From positions 1-64,000 of the forward strand of contig CADAKH010000001.1 in assembly GCA_902788505.1 (NCBI GenBank): DNA of 64,000 nucleotides, given 5' to 3'. Below are positions 47,109 through 57,600 of this stretch, piece after piece. The translations under genes were made by a program, and so were the position numbers. This stretch comes from Oscillospiraceae bacterium. Its GTDB lineage: Bacteria; Bacillota; Clostridia; Saccharofermentanales; Saccharofermentanaceae. Numbering within the stretch: the first letter of the stretch is position 1; each line of letters opens with the position of its first letter. A model generated the notes under the pieces. It was not told the DNA's origin. It saw only the letters and a program-made list of their open reading frames with translations, and ran no database searches.

Positions 47109-48284
47109 ATGAAAAAAGTAATAGCCGCTCTCATGACGGCAGTCATGGTGCTTGGAATAACTTCCTGCAAGAAAGACCTGAAGACTAAGACCAATATTGA
47201 GAATGAGATCTCTAAGCTTCAGACCGTTGACGGAAACATATGGATAAATACCGATAAGGAATATGAGAACATGGTAAATGTTCTTCTTTATCAGGCACAG
47301 GAAACTGAGCTCAGAGGTTCTTTGATAGTTGCGACTGATGATGAAGTTATCTTTGCATCAGGCACGGGGCTTCTCGATAATGATGGTAACGAAGTCTCGC
47401 TCTACACGACATATGAAATAGGTTCCATAACAAAATCTTTTACTGCTGTATCAATCATGAAACTTGTCCAGGAAGGCAAGGTTTCCTTGGATGACACGCT
47501 CGAAAAGTATTTCCCTGAATACAGCGACTGCGCTTATTACGACAGGACATCCAAGGTGACCATAAGCAATATGCTTCATATGCGTTCCGGCATTCCGGAT
47601 TATGTTAATGAGCCGACACTGTTTTTCGATGCCGAGACGATAATGAATGCTCTTGGATATGACGCAGAGTTTATGTCCGAAGAAAGCATAGTTCATCAAC
47701 TGTATAACTCAGTTGACGATGATACGATCATGAGGAGCGTGTTCTCATGCAGGCCGCATAACGAACCTGATACTGAATTTCAATACTCAAATACGAACTA
47801 CTTTATTCTGGCGGTAATACTCGAAAGAGTTACAGGCAGATCTTACGAAGAATATCTTACGGAAGAGATCTTTAAGCCGTGCGGAATGAAGGATACCACC
47901 TCGATGAGTTTTGGCGATGTAACAGCTTCCATTAAGGATGATGCATGGTATACCGAACCGTGCCAGACCAAAGGCTGCGGCGACATCCACTCGACAGTTG
48001 TGGATCTTTTGAGATACGACCGTGCACTGTTCGGAGGTTATCTTTTGAACGATAAGACCATGGAAGAATTCTTCTATCCGATCGACGGTTATGCATGCGG
48101 CTTTTTCAAGGAGAAGGAAGACCTTATCAATCACGGCGGTTCGACTCACGGATTCCATACGGAGAACTACGTCATAGAACGCAACGGCAAACATCTTTAT
48201 ATAATAATGTTTGCAAATCAGAAGGAAAATACCGCGTTTATGATATATAAATATCTGAACCCTTTGTTTGAATCAGAAGACTAA
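47109..48284 (+). CDS. Lipoprotein serine hydrolase, beta-lactamase/DD-peptidase fold
   Basis: I chose the ATG at 47109 with CAAAGGA upstream; it begins a lipoprotein signal (VMVLGITSC). The 391-residue protein has the class C/esterase VIII triad: SITK (GSITKSFTA), YSN (FQYSNTNYF) and HGG (NHGGSTHGF). It could be a beta-lactamase, D-Ala-D-Ala peptidase or esterase; motifs do not separate these. It overlaps no neighbour but is 10 bp upstream of the HD gene. Confidence 0.88.
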   Translation: MKKVIAALMTAVMVLGITSCKKDLKTKTNIENEISKLQTVDGNIWINTDKEYENMVNVLLYQAQETELRGSLIVATDDEVIFASGTGLLDNDGNEVSLYTTYEIGSITKSFTAVSIMKLVQEGKVSLDDTLEKYFPEYSDCAYYDRTSKVTISNMLHMRSGIPDYVNEPTLFFDAETIMNALGYDAEFMSEESIVHQLYNSVDDDTIMRSVFSCRPHNEPDTEFQYSNTNYFILAVILERVTGRSYEEYLTEEIFKPCGMKDTTSMSFGDVTASIKDDAWYTEPCQTKGCGDIHSTVVDLLRYDRALFGGYLLNDKTMEEFFYPIDGYACGFFKEKEDLINHGGSTHGFHTENYVIERNGKHLYIIMFANQKENTAFMIYKYLNPLFESED

Positions 48285-48294
48285 AGGCAGAAAT

Positions 48295-48897
48295 ATGGAC
48301 AACGAAAAATTGATAAAAGATGCAATAGAATACGTTTCAAAACTGCTGGAAAGTAATTCCGGCGGACACGATGCCGCTCACTCTTTGCGCGTGTATAATA
48401 ACGCACTTGCTATCGCAGAAAATGAACCCGGCTGCAATCTGACGGTCGTGTCTCTGGCTGCCATTCTTCACGATGCAGATGACCATAAACTGTTTGATCA
48501 TGAGAACAATGAAAACACACGTGAATTTCTGAAGGAGAACGGTGTGTCAGATGAGCTGACAGAAGAGATCTGCCGTGCAATTAATTCGGTGTCTTTCAGC
48601 AAAAACCGCGGGAAGAAACCTGAAACGATTGAGGGAATGATAGTTCAGGATGCCGACAGGCTGGATGCCATGGGCGCGATTGGAATTGCACGCACTTTTG
48701 CATACGGCGGAGAGCACGGAAGAAGCATCGAAGAATCGGTGCAGCACTTTCACGACAAGCTTCTTCTGCTCAAAGATGAGATGAATACTGAGACAGCCAA
48801 AAAGCACGCGAAATCAAGGCATTCATTTTTGTTGGAATATCTTTCTCATTATGATGATGAAACAGGATTTGTTGATAATCCCTTTCATGAAGACTAA
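48295..48897 (+). CDS. HD-domain phosphohydrolase
   Basis: I chose the ATG at 48295 giving 200 residues. The HD metal site is spread as usual: GGHDAAHSLRVYNNA (H..), LAAILHDADDHKLF (HD), and VQDADRLDAMGAIG (D). This arrangement matches YedJ/YfbR-like nucleotide phosphohydrolases. The substrate is not readable. It starts 10 bp after the serine hydrolase gene and ends 10 bp before a P-loop gene. Confidence 0.87.
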   Translation: MDNEKLIKDAIEYVSKLLESNSGGHDAAHSLRVYNNALAIAENEPGCNLTVVSLAAILHDADDHKLFDHENNENTREFLKENGVSDELTEEICRAINSVSFSKNRGKKPETIEGMIVQDADRLDAMGAIGIARTFAYGGEHGRSIEESVQHFHDKLLLLKDEMNTETAKKHAKSRHSFLLEYLSHYDDETGFVDNPFHED

Positions 48898-48906
48898 AAT
48901 CATCAT

Positions 48907-49974
48907 ATGAATAAGTTGATAGCAGATGAGGATCTTACATTTGAAGCGCTTCAGGACGATCCTGAGGTTGCTTTGATAAGCGATGAGGTTGGTTCGCGTG
49001 AAGAACTGATCGAATCGTTTATGAAATACCTTAAGCTTTCAAGAGGTAACAGAAGATTCTCGGATTACTATTCCGTAAAGCTATTCGGATGCACTGTTCC
49101 GAATATGTTCTTTACGATGAGCTACCGCTTCAAGTTTGAATCACCGGTTTCGGTTAACGAGACGTTCCTGGTATCAGAGCCTGACCTTTATTACAACAAG
49201 AAAGCGTTTGACGACGGTGATGTGAATCTCTGTTTTGTCATCGGTTATTCCGGCTCGGGCAAGTCACATCTCACAAGAGAATACGAGGGTGAAGGAATAG
49301 AGAAAGTAGAGCTCGACGATCTTGTCTGCGCCAAGGATCACTTTACCCTGAAACAGCTTAAGGAAATGGGCGATCTTCTTTACTCGTTCTTCACCGGAGA
49401 GGGCTCTAAATACTATATCTCGCGTGATGAACGTCCTGTGTTTGGAAATCATGGGGAAGTGTTCGTGGAGTTCATTAAGTTTGCATGCGGATACGCCGCA
49501 GAACATAAAGATAAGAGATTCATTCTCGAAGGAATATGGACCTATCTGTTTTTTGACGATCCTTCCAAGTTCGACGGCTATGCTGTTTTCATGAAAGGCA
49601 CATCGCTTGTTAAATCAAAGTTCAGAAGGATGATAAGAGAATCCGGGAATAATATCTCGACGTCTCTGGACAGATTTTTCGACTTCGGAATATATGCTGC
49701 CGACACGACGTTCCGTGATATTAACGTCGATAAGTGGAGACGTCATTTCGAGAAGAAAAATGCGACGGTAATCAAGCTTGAAGACAACAGATATACTCTT
49801 CTTGCACAGAACATAATGGGACGCATAAATGCGATCAATGACTGTTATGTTCACGGAAATAAAGCGGGGATCAAAAGGATCATGAAGCGCACATCCGAAA
49901 ATAAGAGGATGGACATGACGGAAAAGACCATCATTGTAGAAGAGTGCAAAAGAGCTCTTGCAGATCTGAAATAA
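48907..49974 (+). CDS. P-loop kinase-like protein, uridine-kinase-type
   Basis: The 355-residue protein has an N-terminal domain of about 110 residues with a Phe/Tyr-rich region, then a P-loop GYSGSGKSHL and a lid-like FRRMIRESGN. The layout suggests a small-molecule or protein kinase. The N-terminal region is not recognised. Adjacent genes (HD hydrolase, serine hydrolase) do not identify the substrate. Confidence 0.65.
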   Translation: MNKLIADEDLTFEALQDDPEVALISDEVGSREELIESFMKYLKLSRGNRRFSDYYSVKLFGCTVPNMFFTMSYRFKFESPVSVNETFLVSEPDLYYNKKAFDDGDVNLCFVIGYSGSGKSHLTREYEGEGIEKVELDDLVCAKDHFTLKQLKEMGDLLYSFFTGEGSKYYISRDERPVFGNHGEVFVEFIKFACGYAAEHKDKRFILEGIWTYLFFDDPSKFDGYAVFMKGTSLVKSKFRRMIRESGNNISTSLDRFFDFGIYAADTTFRDINVDKWRRHFEKKNATVIKLEDNRYTLLAQNIMGRINAINDCYVHGNKAGIKRIMKRTSENKRMDMTEKTIIVEECKRALADLK

Positions 49975-49997
49975 TAAGCGAAATTGAAGTCTGACAT

Positions 49998-50030
49998 TTG
50001 ACATAAGCATTTTCCGGGGTTTGCTATAAT
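49998..50030 (+). promoter_or_regulatory. Promoter of isomerase-oxidase operon
   Basis: TGCTATAAT (50022-50030) is an extended -10; TTGACA is at 49998-50003 with a 21-bp spacer, so the extended -10 is probably the main determinant. Confidence 0.6.
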
Positions 50031-50050
50031 CGGCTTGTAAATGATAACTT

Positions 50051-50080
50051 CCTTGCAGCGCTGCGCTGCTTTTTGCAAAG
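50051..50080 (+). promoter_or_regulatory. Leader hairpin overlapping the SD
   Basis: GCAGCG-CTG-CGCTGC (50055-50069) is followed by TTTTTG, terminator-like. An outer pairing of CCTTGCA with TGCAAAGG would cover part of the SD AAAGGAGG. Both fit a short leader that controls the downstream operon. Confidence 0.4.
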
Positions 50081-50088
50081 GAGGCACC

Positions 50089-50913
50089 ATGAGACTCGGA
50101 ACATCAAGTCCGCTTAAACACGATTCGGCAGAAGAATGGGCAAAGAATCAGATGGCCTTGGGTTGCCGTGCGGTTGTCTTCCCGCTCTCGTCAAACGATC
50201 CCGAAGAGAAGATACAAGAGTATGTCGATGCCGCCAAAAAGCACGGCCTTCTTATCGCTGAAGTCGGCATCTGGAGAAATGCCATGTCTGTCGATCCTGA
50301 AGACAGAAAAGCTCAGCGCGATTATTGCGTAAGGCAGCTTCAGCTTGCAGACAGGATAGGCGCACGCTGTGCCGTAAATGTTGCAGGTGCGTTGGGTCCC
50401 AGGTGGGACGGACACTATAAGGAAAACTTCTCCAAAGATACAAGAGAACAGATCGTAAAGATGGTTCAGGAGATAATAGACAGGGCGGAAGTGACAAACA
50501 CTTATTTCACTTTAGAGCCGATGCCCTGGATGATTCCCACGGGACCTGAAGATTATGTAAGGCTCATTGAAGAGGTTGACCGCGACAGGTTCGCAGTTCA
50601 CATGGACATTATCAACATGACCAATTCTCTCGAGAGATATTATGAGGCCGAAGCCTTTGTCGACCGCTGTGCAGAACTTCTTGGAAACAGGATAAGAAGC
50701 TGCCATATCAAGGATGTACATCTCAAGGAAGAATATACTTTCCAGCTTGAAGAATGTGCTCCGGGCAAAGGCGAATATCCTCTGCGTCATTATGTGGAGA
50801 AAATGAATTCCATTGATAATGAAATGCCCGTTATTCTCGAACACCTGAACACCGATGAAGAATACATAACTTACATGAATTACCTCAAGGAGGTGCTGGA
50901 TGGCATACAGTAG
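50089..50913 (+). CDS. Sugar phosphate isomerase/epimerase-type TIM barrel protein
   Basis: The ATG at 50089 has AAAGGAGG 7-8 bp upstream, giving 274 residues. It belongs to the xylose isomerase-like TIM barrel superfamily: LGTSSPLKHDSAEEWA at the start, then EVGIWRNAMSVD, FTLEPMPWMIPTGPEDY with a metal-ligand Glu, FAVHMDIINM, SCHIKDVHL and MPVILEHL. Such enzymes isomerise or epimerise sugars or inositol derivatives. It overlaps the FMN oxidase gene by 14 bases, so the two probably act in one pathway. Confidence 0.85.
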   Translation: MRLGTSSPLKHDSAEEWAKNQMALGCRAVVFPLSSNDPEEKIQEYVDAAKKHGLLIAEVGIWRNAMSVDPEDRKAQRDYCVRQLQLADRIGARCAVNVAGALGPRWDGHYKENFSKDTREQIVKMVQEIIDRAEVTNTYFTLEPMPWMIPTGPEDYVRLIEEVDRDRFAVHMDIINMTNSLERYYEAEAFVDRCAELLGNRIRSCHIKDVHLKEEYTFQLEECAPGKGEYPLRHYVEKMNSIDNEMPVILEHLNTDEEYITYMNYLKEVLDGIQ

Positions 50914-51796
50914 GATTTCCGACGCAAATGAGATCACGGCACGCTATATGGACAGCATCCTTATCAAGGAGCGCCTGATAGATTCTGTGGTTGCAGATAC
51001 AAGTATCGAAATGTTCGGCGCGAAGTTTTCGAGCCCTGTAATGACCCCTGCATTCTCGCATCTCAAGGAATTCGGAGGCCGTGAGTTGACAGGCCTTGAG
51101 GAGTATTCCATTGCTGCGAAAAACCTGAATATCCTAAACTTCGTCGGCATGATGGAGAATGACATGTTCAAGCGCATTGCCGATACGGGAGCGAAAACTG
51201 TCCGAATCGTAAAGCCTTATGCTGATAACGAAAAGATTAGAGACCAGTTTAAGTTCGCTGAAGACTGCGGTGCGTTCGGTGTCGGTATGGACATCGACCA
51301 TATCTTCGGAAATGACGGACTGGATGTCGTTGTCGGAGAGCCTATGGCAGTCCAGACTTCAGACATGATCAGATCTTATATTGAATCTACAAAGCTTCCG
51401 TTTGTTATCAAGGGCGTGTTAAGTGAGGAAGAGGCTGTAAAGTGTGCCGATCTCGGCGCCAAGGCGATTATCGTAAGCCACCATCACGGCAGGCTTCCTT
51501 ATGCCGTTCCTCCCATGATGGTCCTTCCTTCGATAAAGAGAGCTCTTGAAGGAAGAGATATGAAGATAATCGTGGACTGCGGTATTGCAAGCGGCTCTGA
51601 TGTATATAAGTGTCTTGCTCTTGGAGCGGATGCTGCAGCTGTCGGAAGATCTATGCTTCCTTCTCTTGAAGAAGGCGGTGTAGAAGGCGTATCGAAGTTT
51701 ATCAGGAACGTCAATGACGAACTGAGGTTTGTCATGAGCTGTACGGGTTTTTCTGCTATTGCCGATATCGACGACAGGTGTATAGTTAAAACATAA
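50900..51796 (+). CDS. FMN-dependent alpha-hydroxy-acid dehydrogenase-like protein
   Basis: The 298-residue TIM barrel starts MAYSRISDANEITARYMDSI, a shortened N-terminus for the family. The FMN/catalytic core is FVIKGVLSEEEAVKCADLGA (Lys-Gly) and IIVSHHHGRLPY, in which the family's SNHGGRQ becomes SHHHGRL: catalytic His and Arg remain. IVDCGIASGSDVYKCLALGADAAAVGR is the phosphate site. Substrate is probably a sugar-derived 2-hydroxy acid. It follows the TIM-barrel isomerase gene with an overlap. Confidence 0.85.
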   Translation: MAYSRISDANEITARYMDSILIKERLIDSVVADTSIEMFGAKFSSPVMTPAFSHLKEFGGRELTGLEEYSIAAKNLNILNFVGMMENDMFKRIADTGAKTVRIVKPYADNEKIRDQFKFAEDCGAFGVGMDIDHIFGNDGLDVVVGEPMAVQTSDMIRSYIESTKLPFVIKGVLSEEEAVKCADLGAKAIIVSHHHGRLPYAVPPMMVLPSIKRALEGRDMKIIVDCGIASGSDVYKCLALGADAAAVGRSMLPSLEEGGVEGVSKFIRNVNDELRFVMSCTGFSAIADIDDRCIVKT

Positions 51797-51817
51797 TCCT
51801 GCATATAAGGAGGCATG

Positions 51818-52270
51818 ATGTCCGAATTTACATATATCACGTTAAGAGAACGCCCCGAACTGAATGAGGCTGCGGCTGAATGGTTTAACAAGAGCTGGGG
51901 TGTTCCCAAGGAAGCGTATCTTGAATGCATAAACGCATACCTTGACGGATCGACTGAATACGGCTGGTATCTCTGCCTTGACGGCGAAAAGATAGTCGGA
52001 GGCATGGGCGTTATCGACAATGACTTCCATGACAGAAAAGATCTAAATCCCAATGTCTGCGCTGTTTTTACCGAGCCTGAATACCGCTCGCAGGGAATAG
52101 CCGGAACCCTTTTGAATCTTGTCGTTGAGGATATGAGATCCAAGGGTGTTACGCCGCTCTATCTCGTAACCGACCACGTCGGCTTCTACGAGCGTTACGG
52201 CTGGGAATTCTACTGCATGGCTCATGGCGACGGCGAGCCTGAACCTACCAGGCTTTATATCCACAGATAA
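51818..52270 (+). CDS. GNAT-family N-acetyltransferase
   Basis: Two adjacent ATGs are possible; I prefer 51818 because AGGAGG is then 4 bp upstream rather than 1. The 150-residue protein has acetyl-CoA site CAVFTEPEYRSQGIAGTLLN and GFYERYGWEF. The substrate is unknown. It may be the last gene of the preceding operon. Confidence 0.87.
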   Translation: MSEFTYITLRERPELNEAAAEWFNKSWGVPKEAYLECINAYLDGSTEYGWYLCLDGEKIVGGMGVIDNDFHDRKDLNPNVCAVFTEPEYRSQGIAGTLLNLVVEDMRSKGVTPLYLVTDHVGFYERYGWEFYCMAHGDGEPEPTRLYIHR

Positions 52271-52415
52271 TCATCTGAACAACTGATTATTAAGCAAAAG
52301 AAAACAATATTCGAACGAGTCTGTTGCATGCCTGAAAACATTTGATTAACTTGTCAATTATTGTTGTTTTTTGAATTTGCAATGTATTAGTATTACTTGT
52401 GTAGAGAGGTATATT

Positions 52416-54563
52416 ATGCGCAGATTCAACATGAGAAAAACAGCAGCTTTGATTCTGAGTGCAGTTTTTGTTATGGCCTTTTGGGGTCAGTCTGTTTTAT
52501 ATGCAGACACAAATGTAAAGACCGTACGCGTCGGCTGGTACGAGTCGCCGTTCAATATTATCGACGAGACCGGCAGGCGCTCGGGCTATGCATATGAATA
52601 CCAGCGCAAGATTGCCGCATATACCGGCTGGACCTATGAATATGTCGAAGGTACATGGACTGATCTTTTCGGAATGCTCGAGAGAGGCGAAATCGACATG
52701 TTAAGCGACGTTTCCTACACCAAGGAACGTTCCGAAAAGTTCCTTTACCCGTCGATCCCCATGGGAAAGGAGAATTATTATATTTATAAGGATTCGACTA
52801 ATCCTGATATCAGTGCCGAGGATCTGACCACATTGAACGGCAAGCGTATCGGCGTTACCAGGAATAGCATTCAGACAGGCATTTTCCGCGACTGGGCAGA
52901 AAAACGCGGCATTACCACAGATTTGATCGAACTTGACATCTCTGACAACGATTCCATAAAGATGCTGTTGAATGGCGAGCTTGATGCCTTTGTCAGCCTC
53001 GACAGTTACGGCGATGTTGAACTCATGACCCCTATTGCAACGATCGGATCTTCGGACTTCTATTTTGCTATCAGCACGTCAAGGGTCGATCTTCTTAACG
53101 AACTTGAACCTGCTCTTTTAGCCATACAGGCAGAGGATCCATACTATTCTGAACATCTTTACGATAAATATCTTGATAATTCGGGCGCCGAGAGATATTT
53201 GAGCACCGACGAGCTCGTATGGCTCGCAGATCATGGTAAGATCCGCGTGGGTTATCAGGATAACTACCTCGCATTCTGTGCGTCCGATCCTGTCACTGGT
53301 GAACTGACCGGTGCGTTAAAAGATTATCTCGATTACGCATCGAAAGAAATCAACAATGCAGATCTCGAATTCGAGACAATAGCTTATCCCACAGCCGAAG
53401 CAGCAATGGCGGCTCTCAAGAATGGTGAGATCGACTGCATGTTCCCCGCAAATCTCACTGCTTACGACGCTGAACAGATGGGTGTCGTCATGAGCCATTC
53501 CATGATGAGTACGGAAATGCTGGCTGTTGTACGTGTCTCAGATCAGCATTCTTTCTACCAGCAGGATAAGATCACCGTAGCTGTAAATGCAGGCAATCCC
53601 AACTATGACCTCTTCCTTAAGGAACAGTTCCCCGATTGGGATTCTGTTCATTTTATCGATACTCCGACATGTCTTCAGGCCGTTGCAGACGGGAAAGCAG
53701 ACTGCGTTATTGTTAGTAACTACCGCTATAACAATATCTCGGAACTCTGTGACAAGCTCAAACTGACAACGGTATCTACCGGCGTTGACATGGATTATTG
53801 TTTCGCTATAAAGGATGGTAACACCACTCTTTATGCGATAATGACAAAGGCTACAAGCCTTGTTCCGGAATCCGTTGCGCATTCGGCTCTCAATTTCTAT
53901 GCTACTGAAGATTCGAAGGTGACTTTTGGTGAATTGGTACGTGACAACCTCGGAATAATAATGTCTGTGGTATCTGCAGTTCTGCTCCTGTTCCTTATTT
54001 TGTCTGTTCGTAACGTTAAGCTCATGCGTAAGACTATTAAGGGCAAAAAGCAGCTTAAAGACCTCAACCAGAGAGTCAATTATGATGCTCTCACTTCTGT
54101 CCGTAACAAAGGTGCTTTTACCGAATATATAGATAATATTCAGTCCAGGATCAGTAACGGAGAGTCTTTCGGTGTAGCTGTTGGTATCTTTGACTGTAAT
54201 GACCTCAAAAAGGTCAACGATATGTACGGACATGAAAAGGGCGATGAGTACATCAAGAATGCATGCCACTTTATCTGCACGACCTTCCGCCGAAGTGCCG
54301 TATTCCGTATCGGAGGTGATGAGTTTGCAGCAGTTCTTATGAATGAGGATTTTGCGAACAGAGATAATCTTACCGATATATTCACGAATGAGCAGGAAGC
54401 CATCAGCGCCTCCGCATCGGATCCTTGGAACCAGCTTCATATTGCTATGGGCCTTGCAATCTTCTCGTCTGATTCTGATGGTTCTCTCAATGACACCATA
54501 AAGCGAGCTGATGAACTCATGTACGAGAACAAGAGAATCTGGAAAGAGTCCAAAAAACAGTAG
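52416..54563 (+). CDS. Diguanylate cyclase with two solute-binding-like sensor domains
   Basis: I chose the ATG at 52416 after GAGAGG, giving 715 residues. A signal peptide is followed by two SBP_bac_3-like domains (VRVGWYESPFNIIDETGRRS and IRVGYQDNYLAF mark the starts), a membrane helix near residues 510-530 and a GGDEF domain with the active motif FRIGGDEFAA (633-637). The inhibitory RxxD site is not visible upstream. It makes cyclic di-GMP in response to a small ligand. The sensor is clearly related to that of the hybrid kinase at 34321. Confidence 0.92.
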   Translation: MRRFNMRKTAALILSAVFVMAFWGQSVLYADTNVKTVRVGWYESPFNIIDETGRRSGYAYEYQRKIAAYTGWTYEYVEGTWTDLFGMLERGEIDMLSDVSYTKERSEKFLYPSIPMGKENYYIYKDSTNPDISAEDLTTLNGKRIGVTRNSIQTGIFRDWAEKRGITTDLIELDISDNDSIKMLLNGELDAFVSLDSYGDVELMTPIATIGSSDFYFAISTSRVDLLNELEPALLAIQAEDPYYSEHLYDKYLDNSGAERYLSTDELVWLADHGKIRVGYQDNYLAFCASDPVTGELTGALKDYLDYASKEINNADLEFETIAYPTAEAAMAALKNGEIDCMFPANLTAYDAEQMGVVMSHSMMSTEMLAVVRVSDQHSFYQQDKITVAVNAGNPNYDLFLKEQFPDWDSVHFIDTPTCLQAVADGKADCVIVSNYRYNNISELCDKLKLTTVSTGVDMDYCFAIKDGNTTLYAIMTKATSLVPESVAHSALNFYATEDSKVTFGELVRDNLGIIMSVVSAVLLLFLILSVRNVKLMRKTIKGKKQLKDLNQRVNYDALTSVRNKGAFTEYIDNIQSRISNGESFGVAVGIFDCNDLKKVNDMYGHEKGDEYIKNACHFICTTFRRSAVFRIGGDEFAAVLMNEDFANRDNLTDIFTNEQEAISASASDPWNQLHIAMGLAIFSSDSDGSLNDTIKRADELMYENKRIWKESKKQ

Positions 54564-54654
54564 TTAGTTTTTCGCTCGGTTCCCTTCTCATATAGTTAAC
54601 ATATAATTAACTTAAAAAAGACAAAAGAATCTGACAAAGTGATAGAATTGTCTT

Positions 54655-57600
54655 ATGGCAGAGAAGCGGAACAGCAAGGGCAGACTTTTAAAGGCCGTTC
54701 TGGGAATGGTCCTGTCACTTTGTGTGGTTTTCTCTGCAGCTCCCGGTCTTTTAAGAGCTGATGACGACACGCATATCGCTGATCCTACGGGCAAGCGCGA
54801 GGAATATGCGGCTTACCTCTATGACAATACGACCGGTCTACCCACATCTGAAGCTAATGCCATTGCCGAGACAGCTGACGGTTTTATCTGGATCGGAAGC
54901 TACGGCGGACTTATCAGATATGACGGCAATACTTTCGAGAGATATAAATCCACCACGGGTATCGCGAGCGTCGTAAGCCTTTTCGTTGACAGCCGGGACA
55001 GACTCTGGATCGGAACGAACGATAACGGTGCGGCAGTCATGGACAACTCCGGCAACGTAACGATGTACGGCAAGCCTGAAGGACTTCCTTCAGCTTCTGT
55101 AAGATCGTTTGCAGAAGGTAATGACGGTGAGATCTACATTGCAACCACACAGGGTGTCGCTTATGTAAATGCTGACGGCACTCTTTCCATTATTGATGAA
55201 TCCATGATCAACGATAAATATGTCAGACGTCTCGAGAAGGGTGCTGACGGCATCATCTATGCTCTTACGATTGACGGTGATGTGTTTACCATTGCCAACA
55301 GAGCGCTCGGAAAGTTCTTTGATCCCGAGAAGCTCGGCATCGAAGATGTTCACGCTCTTGCTACTGACCCTAATAATCCGGGTTATCTCTATCTCGGTAC
55401 CAAGGGCTCAAAGGTATGGTACGGAAGCCTTGAAGAAGGTTTCCCGAAGAATCAGCGAATCAATCTTGGAAATCTTGAGTATGTTAACTATATTGCGTTT
55501 GAAGGAGATGCCCTCTGGATCTGTGCAAATAACGGTGCCGGTGTTTACAGGGATGAAGAGGTCAAGCAGCTTGATAACGTTCCGCTGACTTCCAATATCG
55601 AAGGTGTTATGACGGACTACCAGGGCAATCTCTGGTTTGTTTCAGCAAGACAGGGTGTCATGAAGATCGTTCCGAATCAGTTCACCGATGTTTTCGATGC
55701 TTATGATCTCGATGAAGCGGTTGTCAACACAACCTGTTATTGCGATGACATGCTCTTTATCGGTACAGACTCAGGTCTTACAGTAATTGATAAAGACGGC
55801 AAAGTTGACAGCATCAGGATCAATTATGCAGTGACTGCATCAGGCGAACATCAGGGCTATCTTGAACTTTTATCGATGCTCAAAGGTGTCAGGATCAGAT
55901 CGATAATCAAGGACAGCAGAGACAGATTGTGGATATCCACATATGGCGATGAAGCCCTTGTAAGATTCGATCATGGTGACGTAATGACATTCGGAGTTGA
56001 AGACGGAATGCCTTCAAAGAGAATAAGAGCTGTCGCTGAGTGTTCTGACGGTTCATATCTCGTTGCCTGCACGGGCGGTATGGCTGTTATCCGTGATGAT
56101 CAGGTTGTGAAGGTTTACGATTCAGATTCCGGAATTAACAACACCGAAATCCTGACCGTATCCGAAGGAACAAACGGAGACATGCTTGCCGGTACAGACG
56201 GTGACGGTATCTATGTTGTTGGCGCATCCGGCACGAAGCACCTTGATACTTCAAACGGACTGATGTCTGACGTAGTCATGAGGATCAAGAAGGATGTTAA
56301 CCGCGATATCTATTGGATCGTAACCAGTAACTCACTCGCGTACATGACTGCTGATTATGAGATTCACACTATCGAGAATTTCCCTTTCTCCAACAACTTC
56401 GATCTCTATGAGAATTCAAAGGGCGAGATCTGGGTATTGAGCAGCAACGGCATCTATGTTGAAAGCGCAGACGATCTTATCGCCAACGGCGAGATCAATC
56501 CGGTATTCTACGGCATCGACAACGGCCTTCCCGTAATCGCAACCTCCAATTCATACAGCTGCGTAACTGATGCGGGAGTCCTCTATGTTGCAGGTTCCAC
56601 CGGTGTTGCGAAGGTCAATATCGAGAAGCGTTTCGAGAAAGTCGATAACATCAAGATGACCATTCCTTATATCGATGCAGACGGAGAGAAAATCTATCCT
56701 GATTCAAACGGCGTATTTACAGTTTCACATGATGTAAAGAAGATCACGATATATCCTCACATCTGCACATACACGCTCATGAATCCTACCGTTACTTATA
56801 CACTGGACGGATTCGCAGCAGCCGATACAACTGTTCACAGAAATGAGCTTACATCCATTGACTACACCAACCTTAAGGGTGGCACATACACATTCCGCAT
56901 GACGATCTCCGATGCGATGGGATACGGCAGCAATGAATATTCCATTACGGTAGTAAAGCAGATGGCAATCTATGAATACTCATGGTTCCTGATCTGTGTT
57001 GCACTTTTAGGCCTCGCTCTTCTTGCAACAGTTGTTGTCGTCTATGTAAGAAAGAAGACCAAGAAACTCTTAAAGAAACAGGAAGAGGACGAGATCCTCA
57101 TCAGAGAGATCGTTGAGGCATTTGCAAAGACGATCGATATGAAGGACAAGTATACCAATGGTCACTCCAAGAGGGTTGCCGAATATACTGCGATTCTCAC
57201 TCGTGAATTGGGTTACGATGAAGAGACTGTCAAGAAGTACTACAACATCGCACTCCTCCACGACATCGGTAAGATCGGTGTTCCCGGAGAGGTTCTCAAC
57301 AAAGCCGGAAAGCTTGACGATGAAGAGTACAAAACGATCAAGTCACATACTGTTCTGGGTTATAACGTTCTGAAGGACATCAGCATAATGCCTGAACTTT
57401 CAGTAGGTGCCGAGGCTCACCACGAGAGACCGGACGGCAAGGGATATCCTAACGGCTTAAAGGGCGATGAGATTCCCCGTGTTGCCCAGATAATCGGTGT
57501 TGCGGATGCTTTCGATGCGATGTATTCCAACCGTCCTTACAGAAACAGAATGAATTTCGAGAAGGTCGTATCCATCATCAAGGGTGCATCCGGCACACAG

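Noticed and set aside
53538-54440. Minus-strand 300-codon frame inside the GGDEF gene
   Set aside because: Antisense shadow of a verified coding region with no SD or domain.
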